The notes below the pieces were generated by a model that worked only from the letters and a program-made list of their open reading frames with translations, was not told where the DNA came from and made no database searches. This document shows positions 37,981-47,700 of a DNA stretch of 64,000 bases, piece after piece. The stretch comes from Symbiodinium kawagutii (taxonomy: Eukaryota > Sar > Dinophyceae > Suessiales > Symbiodiniaceae). The translations under genes were made by a program, and so were the position numbers. Positions within the stretch are counted from its first letter, which is position 1. Every line of letters starts with the position of its first letter. The DNA is taken from NCBI GenBank assembly GCA_009767595.1, contig VSDK01028583.1:137241-201240 (forward strand), given 5' to 3'.

Positions 37981-38759
37981 GTGGGGGCAGCGGTTGTTGG
38001 AAGCATCTCGTTGAGTATCGGTGATCATTATTAGCCAGTTCCACTGCCATAGTAAACTACAAATATGTGAAAATATATATATATATATTATATATATATT
38101 ATATGTTTTATATAATATAGCAATGGTTGGATGTTTAAGTCTTGTTAACTATCACTGGTGGTTATCGTGTGTTGAGTATGGCGTAACAACTATTAATTGA
38201 TGTTTCTTGATGAAGCAAGTTTCACCATTATCAACCATCACTAGGCAGATTGAACTATTGTTAACCATCATTGATTATTATGAACCATACCAGCCGTTAT
38301 CATTGCATATCGTTGTTAATTAACCATAAATAGCAATGATTAAAGGGCAGTATTGACCAGGAACAGTTGCTACTGTTCATATACAGCACCATGTTGCTAG
38401 CCTGATAGACTCACAGTCACAGTTTTATTTTTTCGCATCATTGTGAGCATCACCGAGACTGGAGCATGTTGAAATAATATTTAATTATTGAGGTTTTGGA
38501 TGGTTAACAATTGACCTTCAGAAACCGATTGTTGCTTCACCTGTCCAAGTCCCAATGACTACAGCATTCGGTTGTGGTATGGACAGCGGAATCTCATGTT
38601 GAATTGCTTAACCCACCATTTTCAGCTGTTCAGAATCTGTTCATCAAGGTGTTCAGGCACTAGCAGTATCGAGGATCTTTGCAAACCAAGAATACTCCCC
38701 CGATCTCCCCGGTATTTTGCTGATTGCAGCAGATTTTGATGATCATGAGTTGATCTTTG

Positions 38760-38840
38760 CAACCACTATCAACTCATGATCATCAACCGGTATCATCTGA
38801 TGCTTGCTCATTTTTGATGATCATGAGTTGATAGTGGTTG
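38760..38840. repeat. Hairpin with 27-bp perfect arms
   Basis: 38760-38786 and 38814-38840 are exact inverse copies (core ATCAACTCATGATCATCAA) separated by 27 bases. A third partial arm lies at 38735-38754. Confidence 0.85.
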
Positions 38841-39185
38841 ATGACCGCGAGCAGCCCAAATCTTTGTTGGCTGCCACAGGTATCACCAACTACTGGCAGG
38901 GGGGGGGGGGCGTACATGGATCATGGGTAAAATGCCGAGCAACCAAAAAAGGTGTAAACAACTACCAGGTACTTAGATGTCTGTCCTTTTTTTGGGGATG
39001 TTCACAGCTAACGGGGTGACTCATACAGGACATAAACCAAAAGGGATCATGCTTGTTATGAGCTATGAATAGTGACAAGGTAGTAGGTCAATCAAGAGGG
39101 TGACTCATAGCTGAATTTCTATCAGTTTTGATGATTTTTTCATCATGCTTTTGCGCATCTGTTCACAGGCATTTGCTCAATTAAC

Positions 39186-39300
39186 TGTCATCAACCATCA
39201 TCAACCATCATCAACCATCATCAAACGTCAACCATCATCAAAACTTAACCATCAACCATCATCAACCCTTAACCATCAACCATCATCAACCATCATCAAA
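39186..39300 (+). repeat. ATCAACC-type microsatellite at the LINE 5' flank
   Basis: Imperfect tandem copies of CATCAACCAT lie immediately before the LINE coding region. The same word borders the element on the other side (50347-50402). Confidence 0.85.
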
Positions 39301-39373
39301 GCCGTCAGAGGCTCAAATCCTCCCCGTGGTTGCGGCTGTCATTCCGTAACTACGTTGAAGACTGAACTGAGCC

Positions 39374-42300
39374 ATGGAATGCTTATCGCAGGAAGACATG
39401 ACCAAAGTGCTGGGGATTCTGAAAAGATTCGCTTACCAACGACATGCATGTGCACATCTAGAGCAAGCTTCTTTCCTGGTTCGGCTGGGTGACCTTCTGG
39501 TTATGGGAAGCCGTGAAGTGAAGTGTTCCGCTACTTTGGTGGTGGATGATGCCATGATACCACCCCGGACTTTTCAAGGAGTTTCTTTGATCTGTACGTG
39601 TGATGGTAAGGATATTTTCCAGAATCTTACTGTGCAGATGACTCAACAACAGTGGGCTGCATTGGGTGAACAGAAGGACGTAGTGGCACTCATTTCGGCA
39701 AGATGCAAGGACGGTGTACTGGACACGACAGGAGATGACGCTGCTGTGATCAATTTCTCGCAGGTTGTCAAGGATGCACCTGGTGATGTAGTGTCACTGG
39801 GGGAACTGCTCTGCGGGGGTTATGGTGGATGGTCCCATGCACTCCGGGCCATTGCCATGACAGAAAGGGAAGTAATGACAGCATGGGGATTGGATCGTGA
39901 TGCAAATTGCTGCACCGCTCATTCTCGCTCGCATGGCATGTCGATGGTGGTTGATAACCCGGTTGTGTGCTGGAATCAGATAGTAACGGCTGAAGACTCT
40001 AGCATGTCACCAACCATTCTGTTCAATGTTGAACTTGGTCAATTGTGGTGGTTGACATTTGCTGCGCGGTATGCATGCCAAGTGATCGCATGGAGTGCTC
40101 CTTGCCCCCCATGGAGCAGTGCCAATCAAGCATTAGGACTTTCCAGGTGCGAAGGACTCACATTCATACTCACACTAGCTATCCTAGGAGTGATGAGGCC
40201 AAGAGCGTGGGTAGCTGAGAACGTCAGTGGATTGGTCAAGCATGCCCACTGGCCATTGATTCAAGCCATCATTCAGTGGACAGGTTTTCGTGTAGTTTGG
40301 AAGCCTTTGCTCAATTTGTCAGACCAAACCCCTCAAAGTCGTGACAGAGTTCTGCTGATTGCCATCAACTCATTGGATCAGGAGTTGACAATTCCTTGTC
40401 ACTACTGTTGGCCTTTTGGACTGCATCCGAAGCTGAAAGAGTTTGGAGCGATCATGGAGTTGGATGACTACTGGTCTGATGAGGCTACACTGACCAAGCA
40501 TGAATTGGACATGTACATGAATCCACGTTTCCTGCCGAAACATGCTGGCAAGGAAGGGAAACGCTTGAAACGTGATGTGACTACGTACCGATTGAAAACT
40601 GCTCACGATGTGGCGAGTTGCTTTCTTACCACATATGGGTCACCGATGGAAGTTCCTGAACATCTTGCGGCAGAAAATGGGATTTTTGGATCTCTGTTCA
40701 TCCAAGGTGACCAGGTGCGTAGATTCACTACTCCTGAGATTCTTGTCATGATGGGAACCATTTGCAGAGCTTGGCTTCCTAAGCATCGTGCTACTGCTGC
40801 ATTCATGCTCGGTAATGCCATTGCCACACCGCATGCCTTGATTGGATTGATGAATGTCATTTCGTATATCAGGGAAGACTGGTTCCATGAAGGAGTTCAA
40901 TTTGTGTTCTCACAGTTGATGGCAAAACACATGAGATGTGATGACATGAACATTTATGAGGAAGATGATGGATTTTGGTTTGAACCGAAACGTGTGGGAA
41001 TGCTTTCATGTGCACCCACAGAGAAGTTTCGATGCATTCATTCGTTCACTCTCTCATCCCCCATGCAATCCATTCGCATGTTTGTCGAGGAAGGCATTGA
41101 CATCCAACAAATGCTGCAGATGCTGTGTGGAAAATCGTCACCACACCAATTGGTGATTCAAGTCAATAGTTTGCCAAACATGCCATTCCCACTGCACTCG
41201 AATGCCAAGATGCCTGATGTCAACATGTCAGTCAAAACCAATGTGCCATGTTGCATGTGGCCGGATGAAGTTTCGGCAATGCAGAGTGATTGGCCTTTTG
41301 TGGTCATTTTGGCACCCAAATCATTGGTGATCCTGAAACGAGGAAGCGGAATTTGTCCAGGAGAGGTTGAAGTGATCTTGCAGGACAGTGTTCTGAGCTG
41401 CCCAAGGGATGGAGTCTGCTTCGATCTTTTTGCCAGAAAAACCGATGCTGAGTTACCCTGCAAGAATGTTGTGCTTTTCATGGAAGAAATGCCCTTGCAT
41501 CGTGGACAGCCTCCAACAAATGCTCGCTTTGAGAAAATGGATCAATCCTTCAGTGCAAGCATGAATCAAGATGTCTTTGAGGAACTCTTGTTTTTCTTGA
41601 AGAAGTCTTCGATGCTCGCAGTGTTGCAATCACTTGGATGGACTCTGGTAGAGAACTATGATGAACATGATCTCCCATGCCGAAACAACCAAAGGACAAT
41701 TTGTGTGATGCCAAAGACGGGAAGGTTGGGTTTGTTGCCGAATCACTTCCAACATGAGATCATCACTTGCCAGTTCATGCAACTCCTTGATGCAAAGCTT
41801 TGTCAGCGAGACGTGGCAGTCTTCATTGGCATTAGGCTCTGGGATACGTGGATTTGGCATAGATGGGTCCCGGTAGACTTCCATGTGGGGTTCATCCATG
41901 AAGCGTGGGGTGAGGCTGCACAGCTGTGGGGTCTTACTACTGAAATACGCCTGATCTGTGCTGGAAAATTGTTGATTCCAGAATTCACTTTTCGGAATTA
42001 CATCTCGGAAAGCCAGTACAACAACAATGCTGCGGGCATGGGAATCCATGTGATATTCCCACTGAAGGGGGGACGACCGTCAAACCCAGGACAAGGAAGG
42101 ATTGAAATCAGTTCTCCCGAGGATGATGCTGACTCCCAATCACGTGAGACAACACCAGCATATGGACCACATACCTTCAGAAGAGGACATGTGAGTGATC
42201 GAGTGGAAGGAGAAGTTGCAGACATGATGGAACGACTCCTGGCCATACCAGTGCAAGACCGATTCCTTGAGCCTCAAGTGCTAGAAGGCCTGACACTCAT

Positions 42301-44776
42301 CGATGAGCAAGACCAATTTGTCATGCATGGCTCGTTGGAACAGATCATCCCATTCATGCAGTTTGCCCAGACATCCGGTATTGAACAAATTTTGCACGAA
42401 TCAGGATGGCAATTAGTAGTGCGCTTCCCATCCTTTTTGTCACCGTTACGTGTACAGATGTTGGTGCATCCGATTGCTGGCATGAGGAGCAAACCGATTT
42501 CACTCATCCGAGGTTTCATCGTATCAGCTCTCACTGCATGCATGATGCCAATGCCAGGGTTTGAGGATCCAAACCATGTACTGGTTCAGGTGAACTTGTG
42601 GGGGATCATCATTTTGAAAGGCTGGTTTCGGGACTGTGTTTTGATGCAGAATTTCAATCGACCATGGGCACTTGCCTCAGCATTCGTTGGCCAGCCTACT
42701 GAAATGAGGATGGTGCACTGTGGCAAGCACATGTCACCTGAATTCCCCATCTCTGCGTATGAGACCAAAAACAGTGCTGGTCAAAGATGCATCAAGCTTC
42801 ACTTGATCCTCCAGATGAGGGGAGGGGGACCATCCGGGCCTGAAAAATCTAAGCCAGATGCAGTAACAAAGACAAAATCAGAGCTTGCAAAGCTGCTCCT
42901 TGACGTAGGTTGCAATTTGCCAGCATTGACCAAGACAACTGACGTGTTAGTGAAAAAGGCGGGCTTGACTCCCATCAACGCTGCACTGAGAAAAAAGGAC
43001 CATGCAGAGCGCTTAGGAGCTCTTGAGAGACTTGCCACGGAACTGGAGGTTGAGCTTCCCACGTTCAACCAAGCAGAACTCCAGAGAAACCAAGCAAACC
43101 GAAGAAGAATGATGTCTGACAAGGGACAGATGCAACCTTTGAACGCCAGCTCATTCATGATCAAGGAAGGCTTTTTCTTGAATGTTGATGGTACTCCATG
43201 TACTATCTTGAAGGTCCTGAAGCATGCAGCCTCGGGAATCTATTTGTGTGATGAACCAACTGCACAGCCTTGGCTCCAGAGCCAAACCAAAGTGTCGCAG
43301 GATGAGCTTGGAATGGCTATCTTGGGAGGATGTGGAGCGTGCCGATCCACACCATCAAAGATGCTTTCCATCCCTGCTTTCGACCATGCCAATTTCCCAG
43401 TGGTGCTTTCGTGCTGTGTCCATCAGTTAGGTATGAAGGAAGTGAAGATCCAAGACCTGACAGGTGCCGATGTTCAAGTCGATGACACTGTTGTTTGTTC
43501 CCTGACTTGCTTCCGGGATGAGTTAGGAGAAGAAGTTTGGTCCCAGTTGACACAGCATCCGGCTAGGATCGCACTCTCGTTGCTGGCTGAGGCAGGTGCG
43601 TTGGTGAATCTTGTCAATGCACCTTGGGGACGATCCTATTGGGGACAGAATGGCAAAACAACACCAGATAAATCAACAAGTTTGCAGATGCACATTCGAA
43701 TTGCCTCAGAAGACATCGGCAAGGTCCTGAAAAGCTCAGGAATGACAGGAGTCTACATCAACCCCAAAACCAAGAAAGGCACAATCGATACAAACTATGC
43801 CATTGTGTGGAGCGACCAGTGCTTGACACAACTCAAAGTGACGGCAGCAGCCCTTGCAAATGCACTTGGATTAGTTCGAGTGACAAAGTCAAATTCACAA
43901 AAAACTTCGAGGGGAGTTCGGGTGAATGCTGGGGATTTTGAACAGGTATTTCGCCAGCTTAAACCAGATGCAGAAGTCCCCAAGCACATCAAGGTGCAAT
44001 ACATGGCAAAGTTGACTCCGACCCCAGTCGGAGTATCGCAAAATGCTGTCAAGGAATGGTTGGAGCAAGTCGGATTGACCGCCCGCCCAATCAAACCACT
44101 GGGCCGTCAGACATGGCTCTTGGGTTTCCCAAAACAGGTGGACACTCAATGGTGGGCGTGGAATGGACAAGTGATGATGTTGAACTTCCTTCCAAGTCGT
44201 GACCAAAATGCCCCGAAGCCCATTGTGGCCTCGTCTGCACCAAAGACGGAACTTAGGGATGCACCAGCGGTGGCAGTGGACTTGCCATCTTCAGATGCAT
44301 GGGTAGATTATCGTCTCAGCAATGGTCTTCCTTTGTCCACAAAATGGCAATCGCAAGCAGGAGTGGCGCCCAAAGCCACAAGCAGTAGTGCAGTGCGAGT
44401 CACCGAAGGTCCGATTGAGAGTCGCTTTCAACAACAAGATCAGCAGATTGATGCCTTGAAGAAAGCAGTTGAAGGTATCCAATCATCTGTTGAAGAAAAC
44501 AAACAGCAGCAGCAGGAATTCCAGGCACAGGTCCACAACAGGTTTGTTGAGGTCAATCAAGACATTTCGAAGCAAATGAAGCAGCTGAGTACCACTTTCG
44601 AAACGACAGTGGCCACAGCCATGAGAAAACAGGATAAGCAATTGGCAGACTCCTTCGCTGAGTTGAAGGTGATGTTTGCGCAATCCCAGGCAGTTGCACA
44701 GGTTCCGACACCAAAGAAGAAAGCGAAACTGACACCTCGTGAGGGTGTTCAGCCTGAGGATGATGAGAACCTTTGA
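39374..44776 (+). CDS. Retrotransposon ORF1: C5-cytosine methyltransferase, two ubiquitin-like modules and coiled coil
   Basis: This 1800-residue ORF has an ATG in a good context (gagccATGG). Residues about 140-500 form a C5-cytosine DNA methyltransferase: motif I ELLCGGYGGW (144-153), motif IV APCPPWSS with catalytic Cys244, motif VI ENV (282-284), motif VIII QSRDR (321-325), motif IX RRFTTPEILVMMG (449-461) and motif X LGNAIATPHAL (479-489). Catalytic motifs look intact. Residues about 735-900 and 985-1151 are a diverged tandem duplication. The end of each copy resembles ubiquitin (RLICAGKLL...FPLKGG at 859-900; RMVHCGKHM...LQMRGG at 1112-1151). Residues 1680-1770 are Gln-rich and predicted coiled coil, followed by a basic KKKAK patch, a possible nucleic-acid-binding ORF1-type tail. 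The methyltransferase is known to be active in related elements; activity here is inferred. The frame continues into ORF2 after TGA. Confidence 0.88.
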   Translation: MECLSQEDMTKVLGILKRFAYQRHACAHLEQASFLVRLGDLLVMGSREVKCSATLVVDDAMIPPRTFQGVSLICTCDGKDIFQNLTVQMTQQQWAALGEQKDVVALISARCKDGVLDTTGDDAAVINFSQVVKDAPGDVVSLGELLCGGYGGWSHALRAIAMTEREVMTAWGLDRDANCCTAHSRSHGMSMVVDNPVVCWNQIVTAEDSSMSPTILFNVELGQLWWLTFAARYACQVIAWSAPCPPWSSANQALGLSRCEGLTFILTLAILGVMRPRAWVAENVSGLVKHAHWPLIQAIIQWTGFRVVWKPLLNLSDQTPQSRDRVLLIAINSLDQELTIPCHYCWPFGLHPKLKEFGAIMELDDYWSDEATLTKHELDMYMNPRFLPKHAGKEGKRLKRDVTTYRLKTAHDVASCFLTTYGSPMEVPEHLAAENGIFGSLFIQGDQVRRFTTPEILVMMGTICRAWLPKHRATAAFMLGNAIATPHALIGLMNVISYIREDWFHEGVQFVFSQLMAKHMRCDDMNIYEEDDGFWFEPKRVGMLSCAPTEKFRCIHSFTLSSPMQSIRMFVEEGIDIQQMLQMLCGKSSPHQLVIQVNSLPNMPFPLHSNAKMPDVNMSVKTNVPCCMWPDEVSAMQSDWPFVVILAPKSLVILKRGSGICPGEVEVILQDSVLSCPRDGVCFDLFARKTDAELPCKNVVLFMEEMPLHRGQPPTNARFEKMDQSFSASMNQDVFEELLFFLKKSSMLAVLQSLGWTLVENYDEHDLPCRNNQRTICVMPKTGRLGLLPNHFQHEIITCQFMQLLDAKLCQRDVAVFIGIRLWDTWIWHRWVPVDFHVGFIHEAWGEAAQLWGLTTEIRLICAGKLLIPEFTFRNYISESQYNNNAAGMGIHVIFPLKGGRPSNPGQGRIEISSPEDDADSQSRETTPAYGPHTFRRGHVSDRVEGEVADMMERLLAIPVQDRFLEPQVLEGLTLIDEQDQFVMHGSLEQIIPFMQFAQTSGIEQILHESGWQLVVRFPSFLSPLRVQMLVHPIAGMRSKPISLIRGFIVSALTACMMPMPGFEDPNHVLVQVNLWGIIILKGWFRDCVLMQNFNRPWALASAFVGQPTEMRMVHCGKHMSPEFPISAYETKNSAGQRCIKLHLILQMRGGGPSGPEKSKPDAVTKTKSELAKLLLDVGCNLPALTKTTDVLVKKAGLTPINAALRKKDHAERLGALERLATELEVELPTFNQAELQRNQANRRRMMSDKGQMQPLNASSFMIKEGFFLNVDGTPCTILKVLKHAASGIYLCDEPTAQPWLQSQTKVSQDELGMAILGGCGACRSTPSKMLSIPAFDHANFPVVLSCCVHQLGMKEVKIQDLTGADVQVDDTVVCSLTCFRDELGEEVWSQLTQHPARIALSLLAEAGALVNLVNAPWGRSYWGQNGKTTPDKSTSLQMHIRIASEDIGKVLKSSGMTGVYINPKTKKGTIDTNYAIVWSDQCLTQLKVTAAALANALGLVRVTKSNSQKTSRGVRVNAGDFEQVFRQLKPDAEVPKHIKVQYMAKLTPTPVGVSQNAVKEWLEQVGLTARPIKPLGRQTWLLGFPKQVDTQWWAWNGQVMMLNFLPSRDQNAPKPIVASSAPKTELRDAPAVAVDLPSSDAWVDYRLSNGLPLSTKWQSQAGVAPKATSSSAVRVTEGPIESRFQQQDQQIDALKKAVEGIQSSVEENKQQQQEFQAQVHNRFVEVNQDISKQMKQLSTTFETTVATAMRKQDKQLADSFAELKVMFAQSQAVAQVPTPKKKAKLTPREGVQPEDDENL
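41816..42073 (+). other. Ubiquitin-like module 1 inside ORF1
   Basis: Residues about 815-900 of ORF1 follow the order of a beta-grasp fold. A strand pair around VFIGIRLWDTW is followed by a helix-like GFIHEAWGEAAQLWG stretch. The EIRLICAGKLL segment then lines up with the RLIFAGKQL strand of ubiquitin, and the module ends HVIFPLKGG. The Gly-Gly end matches the position where ubiquitin is processed. Identity to ubiquitin is low apart from the GK turn and the C terminus, so the call rests on motif order and on the second copy. Confidence 0.55.
42575..42826 (+). other. Ubiquitin-like module 2 inside ORF1
   Basis: Residues about 1068-1151 repeat the module 1 pattern: HVLVQVNLWGIIILKGW, then EMRMVHCGKHMSPEF, then KLHLILQMRGGG. 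The last stretch is strikingly like the LHLVLRLRGG end of ubiquitin. A shared upstream segment (LQSLGWTLV at 751-759 and LHESGWQLV at 1007-1015) shows that the duplication unit is about 165 residues, larger than the ubiquitin-like part alone. Confidence 0.55.
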
Positions 44777-44782
44777 CTAGGA
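44771..44782 (+). promoter_or_regulatory. UGA CUAG stop context joining ORF1 and ORF2 in frame
   Basis: ORF1 ends CTT TGA CTA GGA. The frame then stays open into the endonuclease-RT ORF. UGA followed by CUAG is the best-known high-readthrough stop context in eukaryotic mRNAs. The first in-frame ATG after it is 271 bases downstream (45047), past the NPGP motif. Readthrough is an inference from context. Confidence 0.5.
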
Positions 44783-47700
44783 ACATGGTCAGAGGATGTG
44801 CAACTAGCATGCAATGGTGCCAGCAGTGCACCACGTATCATAGAGGTGTCGCAGTCTTGTTGCCTTGAGATTGTTTTTACACCTGAAGAAATTCCTTTGC
44901 CATTGCCTTGTGTCGTGCTACTTGCATTGGAGTACTACCTTGTACTTCTTATCGCTAGGAGCGTTGCATTCGGCCAATTCAATGCATTCTATGCCACACG
45001 TGTCGGGGAAGCATCAAACCCTGGCCCTAAGGATGGCACCACAGTCATGATTTCGAATCCGACCGCGCTGGTGGGAAAAATACAGGAGATTGTGCGATTG
45101 CCTGTTGATGTGATGATGTTTAGTGAAACAAGTGCTACGGCTATTGCTCAGAAGAGACTAAGTAAAACTTTGGCTTTGAATAAACTTCGTAGTTTTTGGA
45201 GTCCTCCTGTCTCTGCTTTGAACCAAACGAACTTTGAGGAGTTTTCCATGAGAGGTGAAGCAGGGGGGACTGCAATTTTCTCCAGAATACCCACAAGAAG
45301 TTACCGTGGGTCCATACCCGATACAGTGTGGAACACGTGTCGGTTTGCCACAGCGGTATTGCAATTGCAGTGTTGTGAGGTCTTGTTGGTTTGCGTGTAT
45401 GGGTTTCCTGATAATAGGACTTGTGAAACGAAGAGGTTGAATAACCAGATTCTTGCTGCTGCATACCACATTGTGAGTCGTCAAAATTTACCTTTTTTGA
45501 TTGCAGGTGATTTCAACACGCCTGTTATGGATTTGCCGGCTTTTGAACTTTTTAAACAAGACGGATGCCATGAAGCTTTTCACTTTCACAAGAGTCGTAC
45601 GGGCATTGACTTGCCACCAACGTGTCGAAATGCCACACGGAATGATACATGTATCATCCACCCTTTGCTGCTTTCGATGGTTCAAAGCATTGAGGTCAAT
45701 GTGGAGGGCAAGTTCTTTGATTCCCATGACCCGATGATCATTCACTTTAGCTTTCCTTTCAAGTTGCCTACTTGTTATACATGGGTTCAACCCGCCAACC
45801 TTTGTGAACTTGGTATTGTTGCACAAAATATTCAAGAGCCTTATAACTTGAAAAGAAGCAAGGTTGAAGAAAGCATTCATAACATCAATGATGACAACTC
45901 GGGCTTGCAAGCACTGAAAGTCTGGTCACGCTGCTGTGAGGATGCCATGGACCGTGCACTCGCTGTTCAGCATATGCTTGATCCACTGCGAAATCCTGAA
46001 CAAAAACTTCCGCAGACCTATAAAGGTAGATGTAGTTTCAAAAAGAAAAAACTTTTTGTGCACCAACACAAGACGAAGTGTGATTCATCCAACTGCTATG
46101 AACCCCCTGGGGAAGTCTTCTCAGCCATCGCACATGCCAAAACTCGTCAGACCAGAAGGCTAAAGTCGTTGATAAAGGCATTGAAGACTTTTCAACTCCA
46201 GATGCATTCGTTTCCGCCACTTGTATATCAGCAGAGAGTTGCGCAGATGCAAGGGGAGTGGAAAAAGATACTCTTTGCTAAAGGTTATGGCCGTAGTTGG
46301 TTCCACTGGTTGCTTAGTTTTGAAGCAATAGTGTGTGTGCCTTCGCAGATTCCAACGGTGGAGCAGTTGGAATGTTTTGCTCAGATCACTGAGCATGATG
46401 CTACAGCAGCATGTAATCAGGAGATTACAAGACGTCGCAAAGCTTTTCGTTTCTCGATAGAGGTTGATTCAACTGAGGCTTTTTCATCCTTGACATATAA
46501 ATGTGTTAAGGCCACAGATGCTAAAATGCTTCTTGAAGTTCCATTTTCCAGACGATCCATAGGCACCTTGCTTCGAGCTTCCAAAGGAGTCAACAGACTC
46601 GAACTGCAGGATGAGGTTACGGTTTATCCGCATGCCGAGGCCTTTTTTGGGGAAGCCAAGATCATGATAACGGATGTGTGTGGTAAAATTTTATCCTTTT
46701 CCATCATTGAAGGTGTTGTGCCTAGTACTGGTCCATTCCTTCAAGCACAAGTGGCAACATTACCTAGTGACATGAGCCAAGCATTCCACGACTTTTGGTC
46801 CCCGATGTGGCAGCGGGACAGTGTGGAAAGTCAACATGCAGACCAAGGCTGGGAACCTTTCTTTGAGCAGATGCAGTTAGCACAGATGCCACCTTTGCAA
46901 TTCCCTGTCGTCACAGACGACCTTCAGCAGTGGAAACTTGCCATTAGTCGGTTAAAAAGTGGAAAATCTGCTGGCATTGATGGTTGGAGGCATGAGGAAC
47001 TGAAGCTATTGTCTGAAGATATGGTAAGTGACCTCATGCGCATTTGTAATGCCATTTTGCCCTTTGGATACCATGAAGACTTTATGCAAGCCAAGACTTC
47101 ACTGCTCTCAAAAGTGGAAGTGCCAACTACGATGAATGACGGGAGGCCAATTACGATACTGGCTACAGTGTATCGTCTCTTCTCGAAGGTGATATATCAA
47201 CAGGTAGTTGAGCATTGGACCAGGCTGCTGCCGATCACCATTTCAGGAGGATTACCTGGTCGTAGCGTTCGTGACATATCGATTCGCCAGAATGCTTGCA
47301 TCGAATCCGCACTTCTTAACGGTACACCATTGACTGGTTCAACCATGGATATTATTAAGGCGTTCAATGTTCTGCCGAGGAGACCCCTCACACACCTTCT
47401 AATTCACCTTGGTATACCTCAACATATCGTTTTTTTCTGGATGAGAAATTTATCCAAGCTCTCGAGGGTTCTATCCTTTTGTGGAACCATGAGTTGCCAA
47501 CTCCCTTCGACAACGGGAATGCCTGAAGGAGATGCTCTTTCTATTTTAGCAATGATAGCAGTTTCCGCATTATGGTATCACAGAGTAAGATGTGATGAAT
47601 TGGAACCATCCACTTTTGCAGATAACTGGTCGTGGATATCGAGATCCACGGAAGCGCAGTTTGGAGCATGGATCAAAACTTTGAATCTGCTCACTTCACT

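Noticed and set aside
39186..39300. CRISPR-like array of ATCAACCATC repeats
   Set aside because: The repeats are contiguous without unique spacers, and the genome is eukaryotic.
39458..47391. Many minus-strand frames opposite the LINE
   Set aside because: Shadows of ORF1 and ORF2 with no domains of their own.
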